A stretch of DNA of 64,000 nt from DASZBX01 sp035943635 (GTDB taxonomy: Bacteria > Actinomycetota > Actinomycetes > Streptomycetales > Catenulisporaceae): contig DASZBX010000079.1 of NCBI GenBank assembly GCA_035943635.1, forward strand, positions 1 through 64,000. Reading direction: 5' to 3'. Positions 1-9,200 of this stretch are shown one piece after another; within the stretch, counting starts at the first letter, position 1, and the number at the start of each line of letters is the position of its first letter. The notes below the pieces were generated by a model. The model searched no databases. It worked only from the letters and a program-made list of their open reading frames with translations, and was not told the DNA's origin. A program made the translations under genes and the position numbers.

Positions 1-196
1 CGCGCAACGCCAGACCGAGCGAGGAAGCCGAGCCGGCCCAGATCCAGATGCCGCCCTCACGCACCGCGTAGTTCACCGGCAGCACCGCAGGCAGCGCCCG
101 CCGGGTGTAGACCACCCGACCCACCTCGCCCGTTTCCAGCAGAGAGAGCGCCTCGGCGCGAGAGAGCACTCCAAGTCCGTTCACATCTGTCTCCAT
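1..196 (-). CDS. PNPOx-fold (pyridoxamine 5'-phosphate oxidase family) protein, N-terminal part
   Basis: The gene is cut by the left window edge; only the first 65 codons are present, reading leftward from an ATG at 196. The visible protein has an N-terminal helix with LSRAEALSLLETGEVGRVVY, then a strand with LPAVLPVNYAV and a WIWAGS turn. This is the usual opening of small flavin- or F420-binding split-barrel proteins of the PNPOx family, which often have stress or dormancy roles in actinobacteria. The family call rests on this N-terminal pattern alone. Cofactor and function cannot be judged from the fragment. Confidence 0.7.
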   Translation of the reverse strand, partial: METDVNGLGVLSRAEALSLLETGEVGRVVYTRRALPAVLPVNYAVREGGIWIWAGSASSLGLALR

Positions 197-295
197 GGCA
201 CCGATGGTGCGCCGCCTCGGGTGGGTGCGACCAGAGTCTTAAGGCCCGGTTTCGCTCACCCTCGCGGGTAGGACGCACTCTTGGTCCCGGAGACC

Positions 296-828
296 ATGAC
301 CGCCGCAGGTACACCCCCCGTTGAGCCTGACCACGCTGTGCGTGCCGCGGAGGAGATCGTGCACCAAGCCTGGGTGCGTGAGCTGCACCGGCGGCGCGAC
401 CGCCTGGATCTCGCTCTCCAAGCCGCTTTCGAGCCGCTGACACTGCTGCCGCGCGTCTGGCCTTCGCGCTGCGGGACGGGAGTCCCTGGAAGATCGGCGT
501 CGCCCACGCCGCCGTGCTCGTGGCCGCGGAAGCCGTCGACGCAACCGTTCTCGCCCGCGACCAGGCTCGCCGGGCACTTCGCGAGGACCAACGAACGCCG
601 CGCCGCAAACGGAGGAAACGTGCCGCCACGACGACTGCACTCACCCACCCGCAGGTAGGCCGGCCAGTGATGGCCGCCTGTTCCCCCGCCGTTCCTGGTC
701 CCCCGGCGGAAACAGAACAAACCGCACCGCCGCCCGCCCAAGGTCGAACAGTCCCGGACAACGCGGGGCTTGCGGCCCTGGCGGCATCGAGCCGAGCGGG
801 CGAACGTTGGAGCACAGGCTTCAGATGA
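296..828 (+). pseudogene. Hypothetical protein interrupted by a frameshift
   Basis: An ATG at 296 opens a reading frame giving an alpha-helical protein (AVRAAEEIVHQAWVRELHRR then RDRLDLALQAAFE). Around 436-440 the plausible protein moves to another frame, which continues ADTAAARLAFALRDG, SPWKIGVAHAAVLVAAEAVD and a basic tail, open to 828. Both halves have actinobacterial codon bias and join naturally at a single-base shift. I do not recognise the family. It is either a true pseudogene or a sequencing error. The part beyond about 670 may be non-coding read-through. Confidence 0.4.
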
Positions 829-876
829 AGTCGACCGGGGCCCGTCGGCCCCGGGAGACCAAGGAGGTGTTCGGCC

Positions 877-1143
877 ATGATGTACGGATACGGCAACGGC
901 ACACTGAGCGGCTGGGACTGGATACTGATGGCGACCAGCATGATCGTGTTCTGGGGTGCGCTGATCAGCATCGGCGTTATCTGGTACCGCGGTCGAACAC
1001 GCACGACACGGACCCGGCCACCGGCCGGCCACCAGCAGTCAGCCCCGGAACACATCCTCGCCGAGCGTTACGCCCGGGGCGAGATGGACGAGAACCAATA
1101 CTCCGCCCAGCTGGCGACACTGCGCCGATCCGCACGCTCGTGA
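877..1143 (+). CDS. Small SHOCT-domain membrane protein
   Basis: The 88-aa product has one N-terminal transmembrane helix (about residues 16-37, WILMATSMIVFWGALISIGV), a basic Arg/Thr-rich linker, and a C-terminal SHOCT motif (ILAERYARGEMDENQYSAQL). SHOCT (short C-terminal) domains occur on small actinobacterial membrane proteins of unknown role, probably as oligomerisation elements. The start is well supported by AAGGAGGTG shortly before the ATG. It lies 140 bp upstream of the Hsp20 gene in the same direction, so it may share the stress context. Confidence 0.8.
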   Translation: MMYGYGNGTLSGWDWILMATSMIVFWGALISIGVIWYRGRTRTTRTRPPAGHQQSAPEHILAERYARGEMDENQYSAQLATLRRSARS

Positions 1144-1248
1144 CCATACGCCACCGGCAGGCTGTGCTCCGCCCAAGGACAATTCCCACATAGCGCGGGC
1201 CGTTCGGCACTGACCCGAACGGCAAACCGGGTGTTGACTGAGATTGAG

Positions 1249-1280
1249 CAGGAGGCGACGTCGCCTCCTGGACAGGAGGT
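1249..1280 (+). promoter_or_regulatory. Self-complementary leader of hsp20, candidate RNA thermometer or switch
   Basis: Bases 1249-1270 form a perfect 22-bp palindrome directly before the hsp20 Shine-Dalgarno site. The central block CCTCCTG (1264-1270) can pair with CAGGAGG at 1249-1255, or with the real SD CAGGAGG at 1273-1279. The two pairings exclude each other, and one hides the ribosome site. This is inference from base pairing only; the palindrome could instead be a DNA operator. Confidence 0.45.
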
Positions 1281-1284
1281 CCCC

Positions 1285-1728
1285 ATGACCGAAACCACCC
1301 GCCGCACGCAGACCATGCAGGCCGCGCAGACCATGCAGCACCCCGAGGTCGCCGACCTGCTCGAGCCGCTGCAGATGTTCTTCGGCCTCAGGCCGCAGTC
1401 CTACGGCATCCGGATGGAGACCCACTTCGAGCCCGACGCCTACATCGTGCGCGGCGAGATGCCCGGCATCGACCCGGCCAAGGACTTCGAGGTCACCGTC
1501 GCCGACGGCGTTCTCACCATCCACGCCGAGCGCACCGAGCAGCAGACCGAGCGCCACCACTCGGAGTTCCGCTACGGCTCCTACGACCGCAGCATGCGCC
1601 TGCCCGAAGGCGCCAAGCCGGACAAGGTCACCGCGAACTACACCAGCGGCATCCTGACCGTCAGAGTCGGGCTGGACAAGCCCGCCAAGGCCGCCAGCCA
1701 CAAGATCAAGGTCGTGGCCGGCGACTAA
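1285..1728 (+). CDS. hsp20: Hsp20/alpha-crystallin small heat-shock protein
   Basis: The 147-aa protein carries an alpha-crystallin domain at about residues 45-140. Visible signatures are EMPGIDPAKDFEVTVADGVL, LTIHAERTEQQTE and the C-terminal strand SGILTVRVGL. Small heat-shock proteins are ATP-independent holdases that bind unfolding proteins in the cytoplasm. The ATG at 1285 is chosen over the upstream in-frame start at 1231 because GACAGGAGGT lies just before it and the domain is complete from there. The leader contains an unusual palindrome able to mask this SD. Length is normal for actinobacterial Hsp18-type proteins. Confidence 0.93.
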   Translation: MTETTRRTQTMQAAQTMQHPEVADLLEPLQMFFGLRPQSYGIRMETHFEPDAYIVRGEMPGIDPAKDFEVTVADGVLTIHAERTEQQTERHHSEFRYGSYDRSMRLPEGAKPDKVTANYTSGILTVRVGLDKPAKAASHKIKVVAGD

Positions 1729-1787
1729 CCCGCCAGCCCCACCCGCCACCCTGCGTGACAAGACAGTGGCGGCAGACGCAGGAACCA

Positions 1788-1817
1788 GGCCGCCCCGCGC
1801 ATAACCACGGGGCGGCC
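1788..1817 (+). terminator. Hairpin terminator after hsp20
   Basis: A perfect 10-bp inverted repeat (GGCCGCCCCG at 1788-1797 and CGGGGCGGCC at 1808-1817) encloses a 10-nt loop about 60 bp after the hsp20 stop codon. There is no T tract, which is common for GC-rich actinobacterial terminators. Confidence 0.5.
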
Positions 1818-1889
1818 CGCCCTGTGTTCGCGTTCGCCGATCAGGCTTGAGCAGCACCTCCACCCACCAGTTGCGACACTAGGTACGGC

Positions 1890-2129
1890 GTGCGGTGCCC
1901 CACGATGAACGACATCGCCTCTGAAATGGGCGCGTCCCGATCCACGCTCTACCCGCAGGTGCGCAACAAAGACGACGCATTCCGCAGTGCCCGTGCGAGC
2001 ACCTTCATCGACAGGTGCTCGCCTGCTCGACAGGGAACTGGGAAGGTACCGGTGGCCAAGCCGGCTCGGTGGGAACTTGCCCACGGATGTGAGCAGGATC
2101 GGCGGACACCAGGCAAATTAACACCCTGA
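1890..2129 (+). pseudogene. TetR-family regulator N-terminal fragment
   Basis: The reading frame starts MRCPTMNDIASEMGASRSTL and continues YPQVRNKDDAF. This matches the helix-turn-helix of TetR regulators (usual form TMxDIAxxxGVSRSTLYxxFxxKDxL). After about 35 residues the similarity ends in low-complexity sequence, and the frame stops after 79 codons against roughly 190-210 for a complete TetR. The ligand domain and the start of the first helix are missing. It is best read as a decayed gene. Confidence 0.55.
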
Positions 2130-2568
2130 TTAAGGGGTTGTTCGGGGTGCGCCACGGCGACACGGCTGGGGCTTGGAGGGTGTTGCGCCGCGCAGGCGGT
2201 CCCGTCACCGCGTGGCGGGAGGTGACGTGATCGCGTATTGTCGAGCAGGCCAAGCGCGCAGGCCTGCGTGCCCGCAGGCCTTCGCAGCGGGCTGCCGGTC
2301 GTCGGCGGCGCAACCAGTCGCGCAGGTGTGACTCGCGCACCAACAGGACGCCAGCGACGGCCACGCCCCGTGGGCCAAACTCAGGTAGCGCGAACGCCCG
2401 AGTCCTGCCGCCGACGAACCGATGTGTTCTCGAACGGGTGGCATATGGCGCGAAACGGCCCATGAGTAAGGCCACGCGCGTTATGGTGACGCCAAGCCTG
2501 GTCGTCCAGGCCGGTCTCCCAGACCCCGGTGACGAACAGTAGTCTACGCGCCCGGTCAGGAGATTTCT
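2130..2568. other. Stretch without a supportable gene
   Basis: Several overlapping short frames exist on both strands, but none has a good start or recognisable motif. The region follows a TetR fragment and may be decayed coding sequence. It supplies the upstream region of the STAS gene. Confidence 0.4.
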
Positions 2569-2994
2569 GTGACCGACATCGCCCCGGCCTCCCAAGGGCC
2601 GCCTCGCCACGTCGACCCGCCCACACTGCCGGATGTGTTCTCCCAGGCCCTGCGGGTCACCACGCATATCAGGCAGGCGGGCACGGTCCTCGTGTTGGCC
2701 GGGGAACTGGACATCGCCACCACGGGTATGATCACCAGCCTGTTCAGCGGCACGGCCCCAGACCTGGGGATACATCTCGTCGGAGACCTGTCCGCACTGT
2801 CCTTCTGCGACTGCGCCGGATTGACAGCACTGTTACGCGTACACCGCCACGCGGCAGAGCACGGCGGCTGGCTGCGCCTGTGCACCGCCACCACGACCAT
2901 GGACAGACTTCTGCGCGTCACCAGGCTCAACGCAGTCCTGCGTACGTTCCCCGCCGTCGACGACGCGTTTGCCAGCCCATCAGTCCACAGGTGA
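2569..2994 (+). CDS. STAS-domain (anti-sigma factor antagonist-like) protein
   Basis: The 141-aa product has a disordered N-terminus (1-30) followed by a STAS fold. Signatures are TVLVLAGELDIATTG near residues 39-53 and HLVGDLSALSFCDCAGLTAL near 69-88. STAS proteins of the SpoIIAA/RsbV type bind anti-sigma kinases and are controlled by Ser phosphorylation in the motif D-S-S/A-G. Here that serine position reads Cys (FCDCAGL), so canonical phospho-control is unlikely. It starts with GTG after a weak GAGA. No cognate kinase or sigma factor is adjacent, so the partner is unknown. Confidence 0.8.
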   Translation: MTDIAPASQGPPRHVDPPTLPDVFSQALRVTTHIRQAGTVLVLAGELDIATTGMITSLFSGTAPDLGIHLVGDLSALSFCDCAGLTALLRVHRHAAEHGGWLRLCTATTTMDRLLRVTRLNAVLRTFPAVDDAFASPSVHR

Positions 2995-3206
2995 GCACAT
3001 ACATCCAGGGCTTCACTCAAAGAACGCCCCTCGCGCAATCGTAGTCTCTGAACTGGCGCAGCTTCAGGGCAGAGTGTAAGGCCATGGAAATACTGCGGGG
3101 GACTGGCCGAGCAGGGGGTCGGGTGCACCTGGTGGTATCGGAGCCTGTCGCAGGGAACGTAAACCAACCGATTCGACCCGAAAGGCCGATCGCGGCGCAA
3201 GCAAAA

Positions 3207-3242
3207 GGCGGCCCGCCTGAGGAAAACCTCAGCCGGGCCGCC
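3207..3242. terminator. Bidirectional hairpin terminator
   Basis: The arms 3207-3222 and 3227-3242 pair over 16 positions with one mismatch around an AAAA loop. A T-run (CTGCTTTTT) follows on the plus strand and TTTT follows on the minus strand. It lies 28 bp after the stop of the last PKS gene, so it probably ends the 26-kb leftward operon and insulates the rightward genes before it. Confidence 0.85.
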
Positions 3243-3270
3243 CTGCTTTTTCGTCACTGCGGCACAGCGG

Positions 3271-6200
3271 CTAGAACTCCTTGGCGAGATCGTCCCGAAC
3301 CGCCCGGAGCAAGTCCTCCAAGGACATCGCGTCGGCGTCGTCGAGAGCCAGATCGTCGGGTTCCTCCGGTTCCGCGGCGGGGAACAGCCGGTCGCCCACA
3401 TAGGCGGTCAGGGTCCGTACCGTCGGGTAGTCGAAGGCCACGGTGGCCGGCAGGTCCAGGCCGAGTGCCCGGGCCAGCCTGGTGCGCAGGTCGATCGCCA
3501 TGATCGAGTCCAGTCCCAGGTCGGCGAAGCCGCTCGTGTCGTCGCTCACGTCGCCGGCGCCCAGTACCGTGGCGACCAGGTTGCGGACGGCCGCGGTCAG
3601 TTCGGCGGTGCGCTCCTCGGGCGCGGTGCTCAGGAGCTCGTCGCGGAGCCAGCCCGCTGCTGCGGCCGAACCGGTGCCGTTCGCGGCGGGCGCGACCGGG
3701 GCCGCGGGTTCGCCGGTGAGTTCCGCGACCAGCACCGCGCGCGGGAGGCCGGCTGCGGCGGCGTAGCGCGGCGGGTCCAGGGCCACCGCTACCAGCCGGG
3801 GATGTTCGGAGCCCATCGCCGCGGCCACCAGCACCGCCGCGTCCTCGTCCGTCAGGGCTCTGACCCCCATCCGGGCTGCCGCCGCGCGCACCGCCGGGTG
3901 GCCGGCCATGCCGGTCTTGCCGCCGCTCTCGGTCGAGGGCTCCCAGGGGCCGAACGCCGGGGCGAGGGCCGGCACGCCGCGGGACCGCAGGCGTTCGGCG
4001 AGTCCGGCCAGGTAGCCGTTCGCCGCGGCGTAGTTCGCCTGGCCGGCCGAACCGAGCACCCCGGAGATCGAGGAGAACAGCACGAACGCGTCGAGCTCGA
4101 CCCCGGCCAGCGCATCGGCCAGCCGCAGCGCCCCGGTGACCTTGCCCGCGAACACGGTCGCGAAGGCGTCCGGGGTGAGGGTGGCGAACGCTCCGTCGGC
4201 GTTGGCGCCGGCCAGGTGGAACACGGTGCGCAACGGGACGGGGCCGGACGTCGCCGCAGCTACGGCGGCGGCGCAGTCCTCGGCGTCGGACACGTCGCCC
4301 TGGACCACGGTGACCTGCACTCCGCGGGACGTCAGCTCGTCGAGCACCCGGCGCGCGGCGTCGTCCGGGGCGGACCGGGCCATCAGCGTGACGGCGTCGG
4401 CGCCCTGGCCGGCCGCCATCCGCGCCACGCTGAGCCCCAGTGCGCCGAGCCCGCCGGTGATCAGGACGCCCGCACCGCAGCCGGCCGGGGAAACCGGGCC
4501 GACCGGGACCAGCCGGGCCGCGTGGACCCGGCCGTCCCGGAGCGCGAGCCGCGGCTCGGGCGTGCCCGAGCTCAACGCCCGGCCGAGCACGTCGGCCAGC
4601 AGCGCCGATGCGGTGGCCGCATCAACCGAGTCAGCCGAGTCGGCCGAGTCAGCCGAGTCGGACAGACCGGCCAGGCCGGCCGGGACGGTCAGCCGCAGCA
4701 GGCGCCGGTCCGGCTCCTCGGCCTCCACCGCGGCGAGCAGACCCCACAGCATCTCCCGCACAGGAGCCGCATCCGGCCCATCCGGGCAGAGCACGGCATA
4801 GGCAGTGCCGACCGGGTTCGCCCTCAGGGCGCCGGCCAGTTCGATCGCCAGATCCAGCGGTTCGCCGGCCCGATCGGGGTCGAGGAATCGCAAGTCCACG
4901 ACGGCGTCCGCATCCGCCGAGCCGGGGCCCGCGCCGGACACGACGACGCAGCCGACCTCGCGCAGCGCGTCGGCGAGCCCGTCACCGAGCCCTCCGCCCG
5001 TGCCCCGCAGAGCGACCGTGTACCCGGACGCAGCCACACCGCCGGGCTCGGCCGGTACCCAGTCCATCCGGTACAGATGGGCCGGGCCGCCGCGCAGGCT
5101 GCGCTGCAGCAGGTCGCGTGCCGCGTGCCGGACCCGGAAGTCCCGGGCGACGATGACGCTCGCACCGTCCGCGGTGAACATGTGCAGGTCGGCTGCGTCC
5201 ACCCGGCTGCGTCCGCGGGGCAGCGGCTGGGCCGCGCGGACCACGACGTGGCCCCACAGCTCGCCGTCGGCCGGCGGGCGGCCCGGGAAGACCAGCGAGC
5301 CCGCGGTGAACGGGATCGCCAGCGACTCGGCCTCCGCGGCCTCGGTGTCCACCAGGAACCCGGCGATGCTCTGGAACAGCGAGTCGATCAGGCCCGGGTA
5401 CACCCGGTACGCGGCCGGGTCGTCGGGCAGTTCGGGGCGCGCGTAGCGGACCAGTGCCTCGTCGCCGCGCAGCCACACGTCCGCGATCCACTGGAACGAC
5501 GGGCCGAGGGTGTATCCGAGCCCGTGGAAGTACGCGTAGAAATCGGCGCCGGTGATGTGCCGGTCGGCGGACGCGATGAAGGACCCCCGGTGCGGTGCCT
5601 CGGCCGGCGCCGCGTTGTCGGCCGAGGACAATCGGCCGCCGATGTGCTCACGCCACTCGCCGCGCTCCGGGTCCACCAGGCTGTGCACGCCCAGGCGCCC
5701 GTCGCCGCCGACGACCAGCTGGACCTCGTACCTCTCGTCCTCGGCGATGACCAGGGCCTGCGGGCACACCAGGTCCTCGACCGCCAGCGGGCTCCCGTCC
5801 TGGGCGAGCGCGGACAGCAGGGTGGCCAGGTGGGACGCGGCCGGGGTGACGACGGTGCCGTAGAGCCGGTGGTCGGTCAGGTAGGCCGGGAACCGTGCGC
5901 TGCGAGGGAAGGCGAACACCCGCTGGCGCAGCGCCGGTGAGTGCAGCTCACGGCCCCAGTGCGGCACCGACTCGCCGGCCGCCGAGGTTCCGGCCGGCGC
6001 GGTCTGCTGCGCGTCCCGGACCCAATAGCGCAGCGGCGCGAAGGGATAGCGCGGCGCGGCGGCCGAGCCTGCGCAGGCCGGCGGTTGCACGGCCGCCCAC
6101 CGGATCTGTTGGCCCTGTTCGTACAGGCCGCGCACCGCTTCGAGCAGGGTGGTCCGGTCCGCGGCGCCGCGGCGCAGCGAGGACAGCGCCCCGCCGGCCG

Positions 6201-9200
6201 GGGCCAGGCCGGCCGCGGTGGCCAGGCCGGCCAGCGAGCGGCCCGGTCCGAGCTCCAGGAACACGTCGATGTCCAGGTCGCGCAAGCCCTCCAAGCCCTG
6301 CTGGTAGAGGACGGGGTTGCGCACGTGCCGGCACCAGTAGTCGGCGTCGTACTCGTCCGCCGCGGCGGTCCGGCCGCTGAGGTTCGCCACGATCGGCAGC
6401 ACCGGCGCGCGGTACGTGAGCCCGCCGACGGCCTCGGCCAGCTCGGGCAGGATCGGCTCCATCAGCCGGGAGTGGAACGCGTGCGACACGACGAGCCGGG
6501 TCACCCGCACCCCGGCCGCCTTGCGGGCCGCGGCGAAGGCCTCGATCTGCTCGACCGGGCCGGCCACCACGACCGCCTCGGGTCCGTTGACGGCGGCGAC
6601 GTCCAGTCCGGTCCCGGCCAGCCATGCGGCCACCGCGTCGAGCGGGGCCGTGACCGCGAGCATCGCCCCGGGCTCGGTCGACTGCATCAGCCGGGCCCGG
6701 TGGGCCACCAGGGTCAGGCCGTCCGCGAGGTCGAGCACGCCGGCGTGGATCGCGGCGGCCACCTCGCCGACGCTGTGCCCGATCACGGCCGAGGCGTGCA
6801 CGCCCCAGGAGTTCCACAGCGCGGCCAGCGACAGCTCCAGCGCCACCAGGGCGGGCTGGGTGACGGCCGTCTGGTTGAGCCTGTCCTGGTCCGCGCCGTA
6901 CCAGACCAGTTCGTCCAGCGGGGCGCCGAGCGACGGTCCGAGCGCGTCGGCGCACGCGTCGAAGGTCCGGCGGAAGACCGGCTCGGTCTCGTAGAGCCGC
7001 CGGCCCATGCCGAAGTACTGGCTGCCCTGGCCGGAGAAGAGGAACGCGACCCGCGGCGGGCGGGTCGGCGCGGTGGACCGGGGCGGGCGGGTCAGCGCCG
7101 TCACCAGGTCGGCGGCCGATCCGGCCAGGACGGCCCGGCGCACCGGCAGGTGGGCGCGTCCGGCGCCGGCGGTGCCGGCCAGCGCGGGCAGGTCGGTGCC
7201 GGACGCGTCGGCGAGCACGGCCGACCAGGCCGCCGCGGACCGCTCCAGCCCGTCCGGGTCGGTGGCCGACAGTGGCAGCAGCCACGGCCCGGCCTGGTCC
7301 TCGCCGGTCCGGGCGGCGCGGTCCGCCGCGGGCGGCGCCTCCTGCAGGACGACGTGCGCGTTGGTGCCGGAGAAGCCGAACGCGGACACGCCCGCGATCC
7401 GGGGCCGGCCGGCGCCGCTGCGCCACGGCGTGGCGGTGTCGACCACGCGCACGTTCATCTCCGACCACGGGATCCGCGGGTTCAGCTCTGCGCAGTGCAG
7501 GTTGCCGGGGATCTTGCCGTGGCCCAGGGCGAGCACGGTCTTGACGATGCCGACCATGCCCGAGGCCGACTCGCAGTGGCCCAGGTTGCTCTTGACCGAG
7601 CCGAGGTGCAGCGGCTCGCCCGGGGCCCGGCCGCGGCCGAGCACCCGCCAGGCGGACTCCACCTCCACCGGGTCGCCCAGGGAGGTGCCGGTGCCGTGCG
7701 CCTCCAGGTACGAGACGGCGTCGGCGGGCACCCCGGCGTCGGCCAGGGCGGTGGTGACGGCGGCCTGCTGGGCCAGGCCGCTGGGCACGGTGAGCCCGGA
7801 CGAGGCGCCGTCGGAGTTGACCGCGCTGCCGCGCAGCACGGCCAGGACCCGGTCCCCGTCCCGGTTCGCCGCGGCCAGGGGCTTGAGCACGAGCACCGCG
7901 ACGGCCTCGGAGCGGACGAACCCGTCGGCCTCGGCCGAGAAGGTCCGGCAGCGGCCGGTGGGCGAGAGCATGTGCGCGCGGCTGACCGCGACCGACGCGG
8001 CCGGCGCGGCGATCACGTTGACGCCGCCGACCAGGGCCAGGTCGCTCTCGCCGGTGCGCAGCGAGCGGATCGCGAGGTGGATCGCGACCAGCGACGAGGA
8101 GCATGCGGTGTCCACCGCGAGCACCGGGCCCTGCAGGCCGAGCAGGTACGCGATCCGGCCGGCCGCCGCGTTGAGCGAGGTGCCGGTGCCGAAGTACGCG
8201 TCCAGCCGGTCCAGGCCGCCGCGCTCCAGGATCCGGGCGTAGTCGGAGTTGGAGATGCCGACGAACACGCCGGTGCGGCTGCCCTTGAGCCCGGCCGGAT
8301 CGAGGTTCGCGTCTTCGAGCGCGTGCCAGCCGCTCTCCAGCAGCAGCCGGTGCTGCGGGTCGAGGCTTTCGGCCTCGCGGGCCGGGATGCCGAAGAAGGG
8401 CGCGTCGAACCCGGCGATGTCGCCCAGGAAACCGCCCTGGTCGGTGGTGATGGTGCCGGTGCTGGTCGGGTCGTCGTCGTAGCGGGCGCCAGTCCAGCGG
8501 TCGGCGGGGATGGTGCCGACTCCGTCCCGGCCGGCCATGAGCAGGTCCCACAGCTCCTCGACCGAGTCGGCGCCCGGGAAGCGCCCGGCCATCCCGATGA
8601 TCGCGACCGCGCCGCCGTCCCCGGGGTCCGGTGCGCTCTCGGGTTCCGGCTGCGCCGACGGGCGCGGGGCGGCCGAGACCGGCCGGAGGGCGGGGGCGGC
8701 CGGGCGCGCGGGCACGGGTTCGTCGGCCAGCCGGGCGACCACGTGCGCGGCCAGGCTCGCGGCCGTGGGGTGGTCGAAGACGTCGACGGCCCGCAGCGGC
8801 ACGGCGTACCGCGCGGTCAGTTCGGCCAGCAGGTCGACCACGGTCATCGAGTCCATGCCGAGCTCGAAGAAGCCCTCGTCGGCGCCGATCGGGTCGTCCT
8901 GACCGTGGCCCAGGACGCGTCCGGCCGCCGCGGCGATGGCCTTGCCGACCGCGGCCGGGCGGGCCAGCTGCGGCAGGGCGAGCACCGCGTCCCGCTCCGG
9001 GGTGGTCCCGGCCGGGGCCTCGGCCGCCGCAGCGGCGGGCTCGGCGGCGGTGAGCGAGCGGTAGAGGGCGCGCGGGCGGCGGGCCGCCATGACGGCGGCG
9101 AACCGGTCCCAGTGCACGTCGCAGGCGACGAGCACGGCTTCCAGGCCGGCCGGGCGCACGGAAAGGCCGGCGCAGGCCGCGGCCGGGGCCAGGCCTTCGA

